From Phascolarctos cinereus (Eukaryota; Chordata; Mammalia; Diprotodontia; Phascolarctidae): a stretch of 64,000 nt of DNA. Made by a program: the position numbers and the translations under genes. Shown here piece after piece: positions 55,883 through 64,000 of the stretch; the first letter of the stretch is position 1, and each line of letters starts with the position of its first letter. Below the pieces are notes generated by a model. That model searched no databases. It was not told the origin of the DNA and saw nothing but the letters and a program-made list of their open reading frames with translations. The stretch is taken from the NCBI RefSeq assembly GCF_002099425.1, contig NW_018343973.1, positions 7,231,001-7,295,000 on the forward strand, given 5' to 3'.

Positions 55883-56165
55883 TGATATGAGGTAGGACAT
55901 GACAAGGACTAAGGAAGATCCAGTTGAAGTTTAGGAGAAAATTAGAGGATACAGAGATTATAAGAGCTGGGGGGAGTCAAAGCATCAAAGCAAAACAACA
56001 CACATTTATGAAGCACTTACTGTGTGTCAGACATGGTGCTACATGTTAGGGATAAAAGTAGTAGCAAAAAAAGGACAGTCTCTTTTCCTAGCATTTACAT
56101 TCCAGTGGAGGGAAGACAAAACTTAAAAGGGAGCTGAAAAGCCAAGTGGTGTATGGGAATGGTAC

Positions 56166-56795
56166 CCTTGTGGACACTCATCTATATGTTCATATGTTTT
56201 ATTATTCAGTAGCTATATTTAGGAGCATTTAAAATTGACCAAAATTTCTAAATTGGGTCATTGTGGCTTTGTTTGTGCTGATATATGGGAAAATCTGTCC
56301 TGAAAGGGTGTTTTCCTTACATTTATTATCACATTTTTATTATACTCTCCTACAATCATGATACCCAACACAACAGGCAAGGGCATTTTTGTTGTTTCTT
56401 TCTTGCCTCCCTATTCTTTCCCCTTTCAGATATTTTCTCCATATAACTGAGAATCTATGCATCTAGAAAAAAAAATTATATGATTGTCAAATAATCTAAA
56501 AAGATTAATTACAGAATATAAATTATGCTTATTAAAGTCCAATGAATACATGATAGAGATGGACATATCATCTTATTTATTCATTAACTAATTCATAAAG
56601 TGTCCATTACATATTTAGTATTTGGGCACTGAAATATCTTATCTTCCTTTGGTGTTTTGAAATACTTCCAAATAATCATACTGTGCAGTCCTTATAACAA
56701 ACAAGGGAGCCTTTAAAATTTCTCAGTATGTTCATCAGTGATGTTAGTTTGTTTCCAATTGAATTTCTGAGAAGTAGTTTGGTAAAACTCAAAAC
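56166..56795. other. unassigned AT-rich sequence
   Basis: Nothing recognised. Confidence 0.4.
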
Positions 56796-56965
56796 AAAAA
56801 GTTATCTGGAAGTGAGAACATTTGATTTCAAATTCTGTCTTTGCTTCAGACTAACTAGGTGACCTTGATCTAAAAGTTTAGCTTTTTTATGCCTCCATTT
56901 CCCCATATGTACAATGAGGTAGTTGGGCAAGATGATTTCTATGGGTCTATGACATTGCTTTGACA
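56796..56965 (+). mobile_element. MIR-like SINE
   Basis: TTTGATTTCAAATTCTGTCT, CTAACTAGGTGACCTTGATC, CCTCCATTTCCCCATATGTA. Confidence 0.7.
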
Positions 56966-57450
56966 TTTCATAGCAAAAATGTTAACAAAAAGGTATTTCC
57001 ATTATTATTAGGAAAATTGTTAGGAGGTAAGCCACTAGATATTGGGGCCAGGGAAGACATGCAGCTGTAGGAAAGACTTCTTGAAGAAAATTATGTTTGA
57101 GCTATCTTAAAAGAAGAAAGGTAGTCTATGAGGCAGAGATAAAGAGGGATTACATTTCAGATAGGTGTGATGGTGGGTGAAAAGGCATGATGGTAGGAGT
57201 TCTAATGTTGCATGTGAAGAGTAGAAAGTAATCCAGTTTGGCTGGATTCCAGAATGTGAGAGAAATCCTCATCCAATAAACCTGGAAAGATAGATTTGCT
57301 CCAGGTTACGTAGGACCATAAAAGATAAACATAGGGATTTGTATTTGATCCTAGAGGCAATAGAAACCACTGGAGTTGACTGAGTAGGAGGATAACATGG
57401 TCAGATCTGCACTTATGTGATGGACTGGAGTGGTGAGACCTTGAAGCTGA

Positions 57451-57775
57451 GAGGCCTATTTTCTGTTTAGTTGACTTCGCCATCCCAGGCATCTGGTATC
57501 ACTGTTCATGCTGCTTCCTTTTGAATATACACATACATTGTGATCATTCCCAGGTTTTCTTCAATAGTTTTAGTTCAAGCCTATTGTACTGTCTTCTTTT
57601 CAATTTGTCCACAAACTCCTTTACTTTCTTGAACTTTAAAACCAATATTCCTTCCACACGCTCTGTTTTGAACATACTGACTCAACTCTGAGTAAACCAT
57701 GACTTGGGGAGGTCTCTGCACTGTTGTTCACTCTTTCTCCCACTCTCTCTGACTCACAGGGCCAGAAGAAGACAC
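57451..57775. other. unassigned sequence
   Basis: No element recognised between the L2 and the readable LINE; could include decayed upstream parts of the latter. Confidence 0.4.
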
Positions 57776-57779
57776 TGGC

Positions 57780-58830
57780 ATATTTACTGGTTCTAAACCA
57801 ATTTCTGTGTGTAGATGATTGTGCATCCCATGCAGCCTCTGAAGCTGAGATGTAACAAAGTATGGATCAATTCTCTGCTGCTTGTGCTAATTTTGGCCTA
57901 ATAATTAACATCAAGAAAACACAGGTTCTCCATCAGCCCTCACTGCACCATCCATACGTGGAACCATTGGTTACAGCAAAAGAAGTTTTGAATGCTGTGG
58001 ATAAGTTCACTTACTTTGGTAGTGTATTTTCTAGGGGTGTACACATTGATAATGAGGTTGACGCACGCATTGCCAGAGCTAGCTCAGTGTTTCGGAGGCT
58101 CCAAAGGACAGTATGGGAGAGAAGAGGGCATTAGGCTGACTACCAAACTGAAGGTCGACCGAGCTGTTGTGCTGACCTCATTGTTGTATGCCTGTGAAAC
58201 CTGGACTGTATACCAGTGCCATGCCAGGAAACTGAATTGCTTCTATTTGAATTGTCTTAGGAAGATTCTGAAAATCATCTGGCAGGAAAAGATACCAGAC
58301 AGTGACGTCTTTTCTCAAATTAGACTGCCAAGCATTCAAACTCTGCTTCAGAAATTGCAATTCCATTGGGCTGGCCACATTGTTTGAATGCAAAATGTAT
58401 GCTTGACAAAAAAAAAAAACCAAACTGTTTTTATGGACAACTCACACAGGGCAAGTGTTCTCATGGTGGTCAGAAGAAGCGATACAAGGACACTCAAGGT
58501 CTCTCTTGAGAACTTTGGAATTGATTGTGTGACATGGGAGACACTGGCACAGGACCGCTCAGCATGGCATGCCCACATCAGAAAAGGTGCTGTGCTCTGT
58601 GAGCAAAGCAGAATTGAAATAGCCCAAGAGAAACACAAGATATGCAAACTTAAAGAACCCAACCCAAAGGTTCCGAGCTCGTGTTGGTCTGGTTGGCCAC
58701 AGTTGGACACACTAAAACTTGACTCTAGCACAGTAATGCCATTTTGGTGCTCCTTAAAAATGAAGGACAGCAACGTGGTTCTGAACCACTGGTTCTAAGA
58801 CATTAACTTATCACTGTTCTTCAATGACCT
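57780..58830 (+). mobile_element. non-LTR retrotransposon, RT palm-to-C-terminus, relatively well preserved
   Basis: Encodes the end of a LINE ORF2 of a clade distinct from the L1, L2 and BovB copies here. In order: CVDDCA at 57808-57825 (RT motif C; both catalytic Asp kept); MDQFSAACANFGLIINIKKT (57862 on); VDKFTYFGSVFSRGVHIDNE; RASSVFRRLQRTVWERR; then in the next frame TTKLKVDRAVVLTSLLYACE-TWTVY (58145 on), LRKILKIIWQEKIPDSDV, QKLQFHWAGHIV; then TRTLKVSLENFGIDCVTWET and QDRSAWHAHIRKGAVLCE; and finally, in a shifted frame near 58665, FRARVGLVGHSWTH, half of a C-terminal zinc finger. Breaks seen: a stop near 57853, a frameshift near 58130, one in-frame stop at 58385-58387 and a frameshift near 58650. 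5'-truncated; no clear A tail or target-site duplication identified. Confidence 0.85.
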
Positions 58831-58933
58831 GTCCTCTTTTGAGGTTCATGCAGTCCAGTTGGTTCATTGCTGTCATTTACTCTCCTTCAAATCCTTTTCT
58901 AATTTTTCTTTCTTTAAAAAAAAATATTTTTTA

Positions 58934-59062
58934 GGGGCAGCTGGGTGGTGCAGTAGATAGAGCTCTGGCTCTGGAGTCAGGAGAACTTGAGTTCAAATCT
59001 GGCCTCAGACACTTGACACTAGCTGTGTGACCTTGGGCAAGTCACTTACCCCCAAATGCCTC
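58934..59062 (+). mobile_element. tRNA-headed marsupial CORE-SINE
   Basis: GGGGCAGCTGGGTGGTGCAG, CTCTGGAGTCAGGAGAACTT, GAGTTCAAATCTGGCCTCAG, TAGCTGTGTGACCTTGGGCA, AGTCACTTACCCCCAAATGC. AAAAATAT..TTTTTA lies on both sides, a likely target-site duplication in A/T-rich DNA. Confidence 0.95.
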
Positions 59063-59069
59063 AAAAATA

Positions 59070-59279
59070 TATTTTTACTATAAATTTAAACATGAACACT
59101 TAAATACACAAAGAAAAATTTTTAAAAAATAGTCACATACGAAACATAACTTTCGGTTATGTTCTACAGTGTTAAGGATGTATTAAATTTAGTATAGAAG
59201 TAAGAAAATTGTCCTGTTTTTAATTAGATTCTAGCTTGTAATGTTACTCTCAACTTGTACCATTATCCTGAAGGACTTC
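59070..59279. other. unassigned AT-rich sequence
   Basis: Nothing recognised. Confidence 0.4.
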
Positions 59280-59775
59280 AATATGCATTTTGTCCACCTC
59301 TACCTTTACAAGTTTTTGCTATTTTGCTTCTCTCCATACAGTTTACATTTCAGTCCAACTATTCAATTTTTCTGTCTCTAGGATCATGCATAGCACTCTC
59401 TCTCCTTGGTGTCTTTGGTGAGGCTCTTCTCCATGCTTCTCATATCCTTCCCTTAATCTGGTGAATTCATCTCTTTTAAAACCAAATTAGATGGCATAAA
59501 AATGAAACATTTCTATTCCTTCCAGTTGGTAACATTCATTCCTTTTAGATTTTGCTAGGTACTTTGTTAGGTATGTATCTTCCTAATACACTTATATAAT
59601 ACCATATTGTTGTGTAATATTGCATTTAGTGATCTGTGTTGGCATTTAATTCACTTACTAGATTGTAAACTCCTTGAGGGCAAGGATGGTATCTTAAATG
59701 AATGGACCATTTCTCATGGTTCCTTAACAGTGTACTAAATATATACTTACTAAATGCCTATTATTGTATCATATT
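59280..59775 (+). mobile_element. L2 LINE 3' region
   Basis: TACAGTTTACATTTCAGTCC, CTCTTCTCCATGCTTCTCAT, and the terminus TAGATTGTAAACTCCTTGAG GGC with TACTTACTAAATGCC. Moderately decayed. Confidence 0.7.
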
Positions 59776-59839
59776 ATTCATCAATGCTATAATCATGTCG
59801 GTGTCTAAAACAGGGATTTTTCTTTGATATGTAGAATGT

Positions 59840-60035
59840 CAGCTGTTCAAATGGTGGAAGTAGAGTGAAGCGAATCTGGGTCCAAGTCTCTTCTCTTAAA
59901 TATGACCAGAGAAAAGTGACTTACCATTTTTGAACCTCAGTTTTCTCATCTGTAAAATACAGACAATAATATCTGTGGCTACTGTGTCTATGTAGTTGTG
60001 AGAATCAAATAAGAACATATGTAAGGTACTGAGAC
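59840..60035 (+). mobile_element. MIR-like SINE
   Basis: GAATCTGGGTCCAAGTCTCT, GAAAAGTGACTTACCATTTT, GAACCTCAGTTTTCTCATCT, GTGAGAATCAAATAAGAACA. Confidence 0.78.
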
Positions 60036-60344
60036 AAATGAAAAGTCCAAGAGACAGAGTTTCTGGGTAATTATTAATCAATTTATTAATTAGGCTAATT
60101 GATAACCAATAAGTTGATGGTCAGTGGTTTCTCTCTGTAACCAAAAGCAAAACCATGAAGATCAGGGAATGCTTAAAAACTTTTGGAAAAAGGGGTGCTT
60201 CTGATAGGTGAAAATCAACCCTGACTAGTGAACAATTAATGAGGGTGTGGACTTTCCAATGAGGTGGTAGGCTGAAAGCCTTCAGTTCCTCTCTGGAGAA
60301 TGTGACTTGATCATGAGACCCAGCTGCCTCCAGCAATGTGGACG
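60036..60344. other. unassigned sequence
   Basis: Nothing recognised. Confidence 0.4.
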
Positions 60345-60357
60345 AAGGAATCCATCT

Positions 60358-60517
60358 TTTTTTTTCCTTTTCCTTTTTTGGTAAGACAATTGGGGTTAAA
60401 TGACTTGCTTAGAATTACATAGCTAGTAAGTGTCAAGAGTCTGAGGCGGGATTTGAGCTTAGGTCCTCTTGACTCCAAGGCTGGAGTTCTATCCACTGCA
60501 CCACCTAGCTACCCCTA
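60358..60517 (-). mobile_element. tRNA-headed marsupial CORE-SINE with exact duplication
   Basis: T-rich tail complement, AATTGGGGTTAAATGACTTG, ATAGCTAGTAAGTGTCAAGA, ATTTGAGCTTAGGTCCTCTT, ATCCACTGCACCACCTAGCT. Flanked by AAGGAATCCATCT at 60345-60357 and 60518-60530, exact 13 bases. Confidence 0.95.
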
Positions 60518-60530
60518 AAGGAATCCATCT

Positions 60531-60907
60531 CTACTCAGACCACTCTGGGTGATTTTCTCCTTCATGAGCTGGGCCCCCCTAAACTCCAGTGGAAGGGTGC
60601 AAGTACATGGGCTTAATGCTTTGGGAATGGAATTCACCTAGATTGGAATATGTTTACCCTATAAACAAAGTAAGGTCTCCTAGCTGGATGGTGTCCTGAC
60701 CAAGATCACAGAGAGTGTACTCAGAAGATTAGGCCAATCGCATTTATCTGCCTTGTCCTTCAGAGACTGGTTGAATGACCTAGAGAGGCTGGTCTCTAAA
60801 TGAGGAAATAGAGAGGGAAAAATTTAACTATAATTTAATAATTGATTATTAATATAATGGAAAGTAATGACTTTTCTCAGTAGTTTTTAAACCTTGAATG
60901 TTGTATA
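60531..60907. other. unassigned sequence
   Basis: Nothing recognised. Confidence 0.4.
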
Positions 60908-61135
60908 AACGTTATTGTTCAGTCATTTTCAATCACATTTGACTCTTTGTGAACCCATTTGGGGTTTTCTTGGTGAAGATATTGGAATCATTTGCCATTT
61001 CCTTCTCCAGCTCATTTTACAGATGAAGAAACTGAGGCAAACAAGTTAAGTGGCTTGTCCAGGGTCACACAGCTAGTGAATGTCTGAATCGGCATCTGAA
61101 CTTCCTGGGGCTCTATGCACTACGCCACCTTATGG
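60908..61135 (-). mobile_element. marsupial SINE with BovB/RTE-like tail
   Basis: TTATTGTTCAGTCATTTTCA (tail complement), GAACCCATTTGGGGTTTTCT, TTGCCATTTCCTTCTCCAGC, CATTTTACAGATGAAGAAAC, GGTCACACAGCTAGTGAATG, CTACGCCACCTTATGGCCC. Confidence 0.92.
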
Positions 61136-61741
61136 CCCATGTATACATACCAGCCGTTATTGCTGAGTTGGTTTCACAGAAAAATAGACAATCCTGTTTC
61201 TCAAAGATGTAATTCTCTTCTTTTTCCTTCTCTTCCTCCTTCTCTTCCTATCTGTCAGGCACAGAGTACAAATAAAATAACTCTTCCTGCTGAGGTGTGA
61301 GGATTATGTAATACACTGTAAGAATTTCATTTCAAAGGATGGTGATTTGCATTGATAGTTTGCCATCAGTAACAGAGGCTCTGGTTTTCTGATTGATTAC
61401 TCATATTTTCTTTATTTAGGTTTTGTCTGGTAGCATGGGTTGCTCAAAGACTCCTAGCTATAGTTTTTCTTCTTTTTCACTGGTGGTCAGAATAGGGAAC
61501 GGTGTAGTACGTGACAGAGGCATAGGAAACATCCAGAAAGAAAACACAAATAGCAAGCATTCGTGGATATGGACTTTGTTTACTCACAAGAACAGGCATA
61601 TGCATTTCTATGCCTTATAAAGGGGTATTTGAGTAGAGTTTGAATTGATGAACAGTTGTCAAATGAGGACCACAATTTCCCCTGTGTTCAAGGAGGGGAA
61701 ATGTAAACAAAAAGCTACAAAAAAGTACTTTTTTTTTATTC
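61136..61741. other. unassigned sequence
   Basis: Repeat-poor. Contains an octamer-like GATTTGCATTG at about 61346. No coding motif. Confidence 0.4.
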
Positions 61742-61934
61742 TTAGAGATTAGATAGATAGATATGCATATATATGCATATCTATCTATCTAATCTCTAAT
61801 ACATATCTAATCTATATATATATGTTCATATATATGCATATTTATCTAATCTCTAAAATATATCTATCTAATCTATATATAGAGAGACAGACACAGAGAG
61901 AGAGACAGAGAGAGAGAGAGACACACATACACAC

Positions 61935-62001
<67 letters not shown>

Positions 62002-62003
62002 GA
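61742..62003. repeat. palindromic TATC/GATA region and GA microsatellite
   Basis: 61742-61799 is a perfect 58-bp palindrome. 61800-61880 holds further TATC/TATA units. 61881-62003 is a GAGA/CACA tract with about 35 GA units. Confidence 0.97.
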
Positions 62004-63945
62004 TGGTCACTTGACTTAGAGCCAAAGGTCTAAGTTTGAATGATTTCATGTTTACTCTGTTTTTTTTTTCTTTTGGCATTTCAATAAATGTTCTTAAAAT
62101 AGAGATAGGTGAGGCAGGCCAAGGAATGCTTCAGACTGTATGACATTCAATGAAAATATGTTAAAAGCAAGGATGAATTTCATGGAGATTTTTGCCTAGA
62201 TTTTCAAAACTGCATTTAAATGGAAACTCAGTCACATTTCAAAATTATTAAGTGAGTTAAAACCATTATGTTGATAAAAAAATCTTTTGGAAATCCAAAC
62301 AAAATTTCAACCTTTTTTGAAAGGAGACTAGAGTAAGAAATAAATTACCTTGTAACTGTTTCCTTGATTGATTCCTTCAGAACAGAGGTAAAGAAATACC
62401 AAGGCATGAGAACAACTGTTGGAAAAGAGTGAAGATTTTTATTTACTTTAATTGGAGGATAGGAGTCTATCAATATGATGAATCCAATTGGGATAAACCA
62501 GAAAGAAAAAGTCGACTTTTATGCCAAAAATGTGAACAAATTGGCTCTTCCTGCAGAAAAAATCTAATTGGCAGTGTAAGCCTGTGCTTGCTCCTCCATT
62601 TTTCTCTTGACTTGGACAGCTTCAGACTCCACTGATACACAAACAGAATATAACCTAATAATCCAACTCATATCACGTTGGCAAACTGTCATGATGTTTA
62701 CTTTATTTTTATATCAGTGGCAATGCTTTGTAGAATCTTTTAATCAATAATGCATTTCATCTTGCTTGTAAACCCTTGAGTTCTTTAAGGCATCCCTGTA
62801 CTTCCTGAAAAAAAAATCAAAGTTGGAATAAATGTTTCATTGTTCAAAGGAACAAAGAAGTAACTGAATCATGTGATAATACTGTCCAAACTTCATCATC
62901 TATGAAACATGACCATTTTTCCCACTGACTGATTTGAAAAGATGTACTTGGGTTTCTCCTTTTCTGTGAGCAATGATTCTTCTTTTTGTTTTATTTTATG
63001 CTCCCATATTATTTTAATAACTTTAATTAAGGTTGAATCCCAAAAATCTAAAGGCTGAAATCAAAAGAATCCTGCTGATCCAGGAAACTGGAGAACCATA
63101 GCTACCAGTCTAATGAAATACAACCAAGTTCTTTCAAAGGAACAGTGTAGATAATACTTGAAGAAAACAAATTATTTATTTTAGGTCTGTCATATAATTT
63201 GACTTTGTTAGTTCTTCCCTTTAAAATTCTCCTTAGAGATGTTCATTGATATTTGGTGGAAAATGCATTCATTTATGGAATATTGTTGTCAAACCAACTA
63301 ACAAAACAAATGTAAACAATAGACACTGATTCATTTTTTATAAATAAATTTCCAGGCTCATGCACAGGGAAATGAATCATTCAGATGGATGTCACTGCCG
63401 CCATTTTGGGTTTTGATAGAATTTTCTCATCCTAGAATGCCTTTTAGTACTTTTTACACTTATCCTTTTACTTGTGTTCTTTTCTCATCAATAATTTATT
63501 CAAAATAATGCAATCATGTTCATAGCTACCTATTAATGCATCAAAAACATTGCAAGTTAAGGAAAACTACCACAAAGAACAAGAGGCCTTACAAATCTGC
63601 TTCAGCACCTGTCTTCATCTCCTCTCCCACACAGATAAGTACACTTTTTTTTCAAGCTATCCATTTTAATGTCTTTCTGCAGCATCAGTGACCTTTCAGA
63701 GACAGTATTATTTTCTACAGTCCAGAAATACATAGGGTCTTATACCAGTGACAATATCATAATATTGATTCATGACTTCAAGTTCTTGTCTACCGTGGTA
63801 ACAGGCAGTTGTATTGCTAGAGAGGTTCTGTCTTATATAAGTCACTTTGAGTCAATGGCTAGCCTTCTTTGTGATTTCTGATCACTTTGCCATTGTCATG
63901 TGACAATGCCATGATTTATTTATTCTTAGCTAGTAACAGGCTGTC
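62004..63945. other. unassigned, apparently repeat-poor sequence
   Basis: About 1.9 kb in which I recognise no transposable element, RNA or coding domain. Open frames up to 70 codons lack motifs. Confidence 0.45.
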
Positions 63946-63949
63946 AATT

Positions 63950-64000
63950 AGTCATCAAGAATTTGTTAAGGGATTATTATGTGCTAAGCTCTATGCTAAG
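63950..64000 (-). mobile_element. L2 3' end (inverted), cut by the window edge
   Basis: ATCAAGAATTTGTTAAGGGA, TTATTATGTGCTAAGCTCTA TGCTAAG: the inverted L2 terminus continuing past the window. Confidence 0.75.

Larger units (their letters stand above)
55985..57450 (-). mobile_element. L2-type LINE 3' region (inverted), interrupted
   Basis: 55985-56165 is the inverted terminus (TTATGAAGCACTTACTGTGT, GTCAGACATGGTGCTACATG, ATTTACATTCCAGTGGAGGG). 56990-57450 is the interior (TAGGAAAGACTTCTTGAAGA, GTAATCCAGTTTGGCTGGAT, CTGGAAAGATAGATTTGCTC, AGGCAATAGAAACCACTGGA, AACATGGTCAGATCTGC). Between them is unassigned DNA and a MIR. Confidence 0.65.

Noticed and set aside
57862-58798. A domesticated reverse-transcriptase gene
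   Set aside because: Stops and frameshifts interrupt it and it lacks the 5' half; a recent or well-preserved LINE copy is the simpler reading.
61822-62079. Arg/Glu and Ser/Leu repeat frames
   Set aside because: Translations of the GA microsatellite.
1-64000. tRNA genes suggested by B-box-like GTTCAAATCC motifs
   Set aside because: Each lies in the head of a tRNA-derived SINE or MIR with no complete cloverleaf.
1-64000. CRISPR array, operons, ribosome binding sites or phage features
   Set aside because: Sequence is vertebrate nuclear DNA; regular repeats are microsatellites.

Overview
This 64 kb window is AT-rich, CpG-poor, gene-free nuclear DNA from a marsupial. The evidence is the repeat content. 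There are many copies of the tRNA-headed marsupial CORE-SINE (starting GGGGCAGCT.GGTGG) and of a second SINE ending in CAACAACAAC. There are also L1 elements of the marsupial type, BovB/RTE LINEs, and very many L2, CR1/L3 and MIR remnants. Family names come from memory of the consensus sequences, not from a database search. I found no host protein-coding exon, no functional RNA gene, no CpG island, no CRISPR array and nothing prokaryotic. Short open frames in the window are chance frames or lie inside repeats, so it is intergenic or deep-intronic. I see no new biological system; the interest is in well-preserved insertion archaeology.

Layout. 0-8 kb: an L2 tail, a TTCTTAAC-ended element split by a SINE and an L1 tail, a CR1/L3 fragment, then a stack of L1 insertions at 4.9-7.9 kb that includes a textbook 5'-inverted (twin-primed) L1. 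8.4-13.3 kb: an old minus-strand L1 interrupted by a 3.7 kb L1 that keeps both ends but has lost the core of ORF2. 13.3-21.5 kb: mostly ancient L2, CR1/L3 and MIR, with two unexplained local duplications. 21.5-26.9 kb: a BovB tail, then a very old L1 carrying MIR and younger L1 insertions. 28.9-35.1 kb: a dense nest of L1/HAL1-type elements, a second BovB, and a retroposed transcript holding a short, internally deleted L1, with exact target-site duplications. 36.7-38.9 kb: two L2 copies in tandem. 39.4-39.7 kb: a nearly full-length 7SL (SRP) RNA pseudogene with a telomere-like patch inside it. 39.7-57 kb: mostly unassigned sequence with scattered SINEs, L2, a CR1/L3 piece and a long CTTC/CTTT microsatellite. 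57.8-58.8 kb: the 3' part of a different, still largely readable non-LTR retrotransposon. 59-64 kb: L2, SINEs, a perfect 58-bp palindrome beside a GA microsatellite, and about 1.9 kb of unassigned sequence.

Nothing here works together as a pathway. The functional links that can be read are mobilisation relationships: the CAACAAC-ended SINEs share their 3' tail with the two BovB LINEs, the short L1 derivatives share ends with the larger L1s, and the 7SL pseudogene looks like an L1-type retrocopy.
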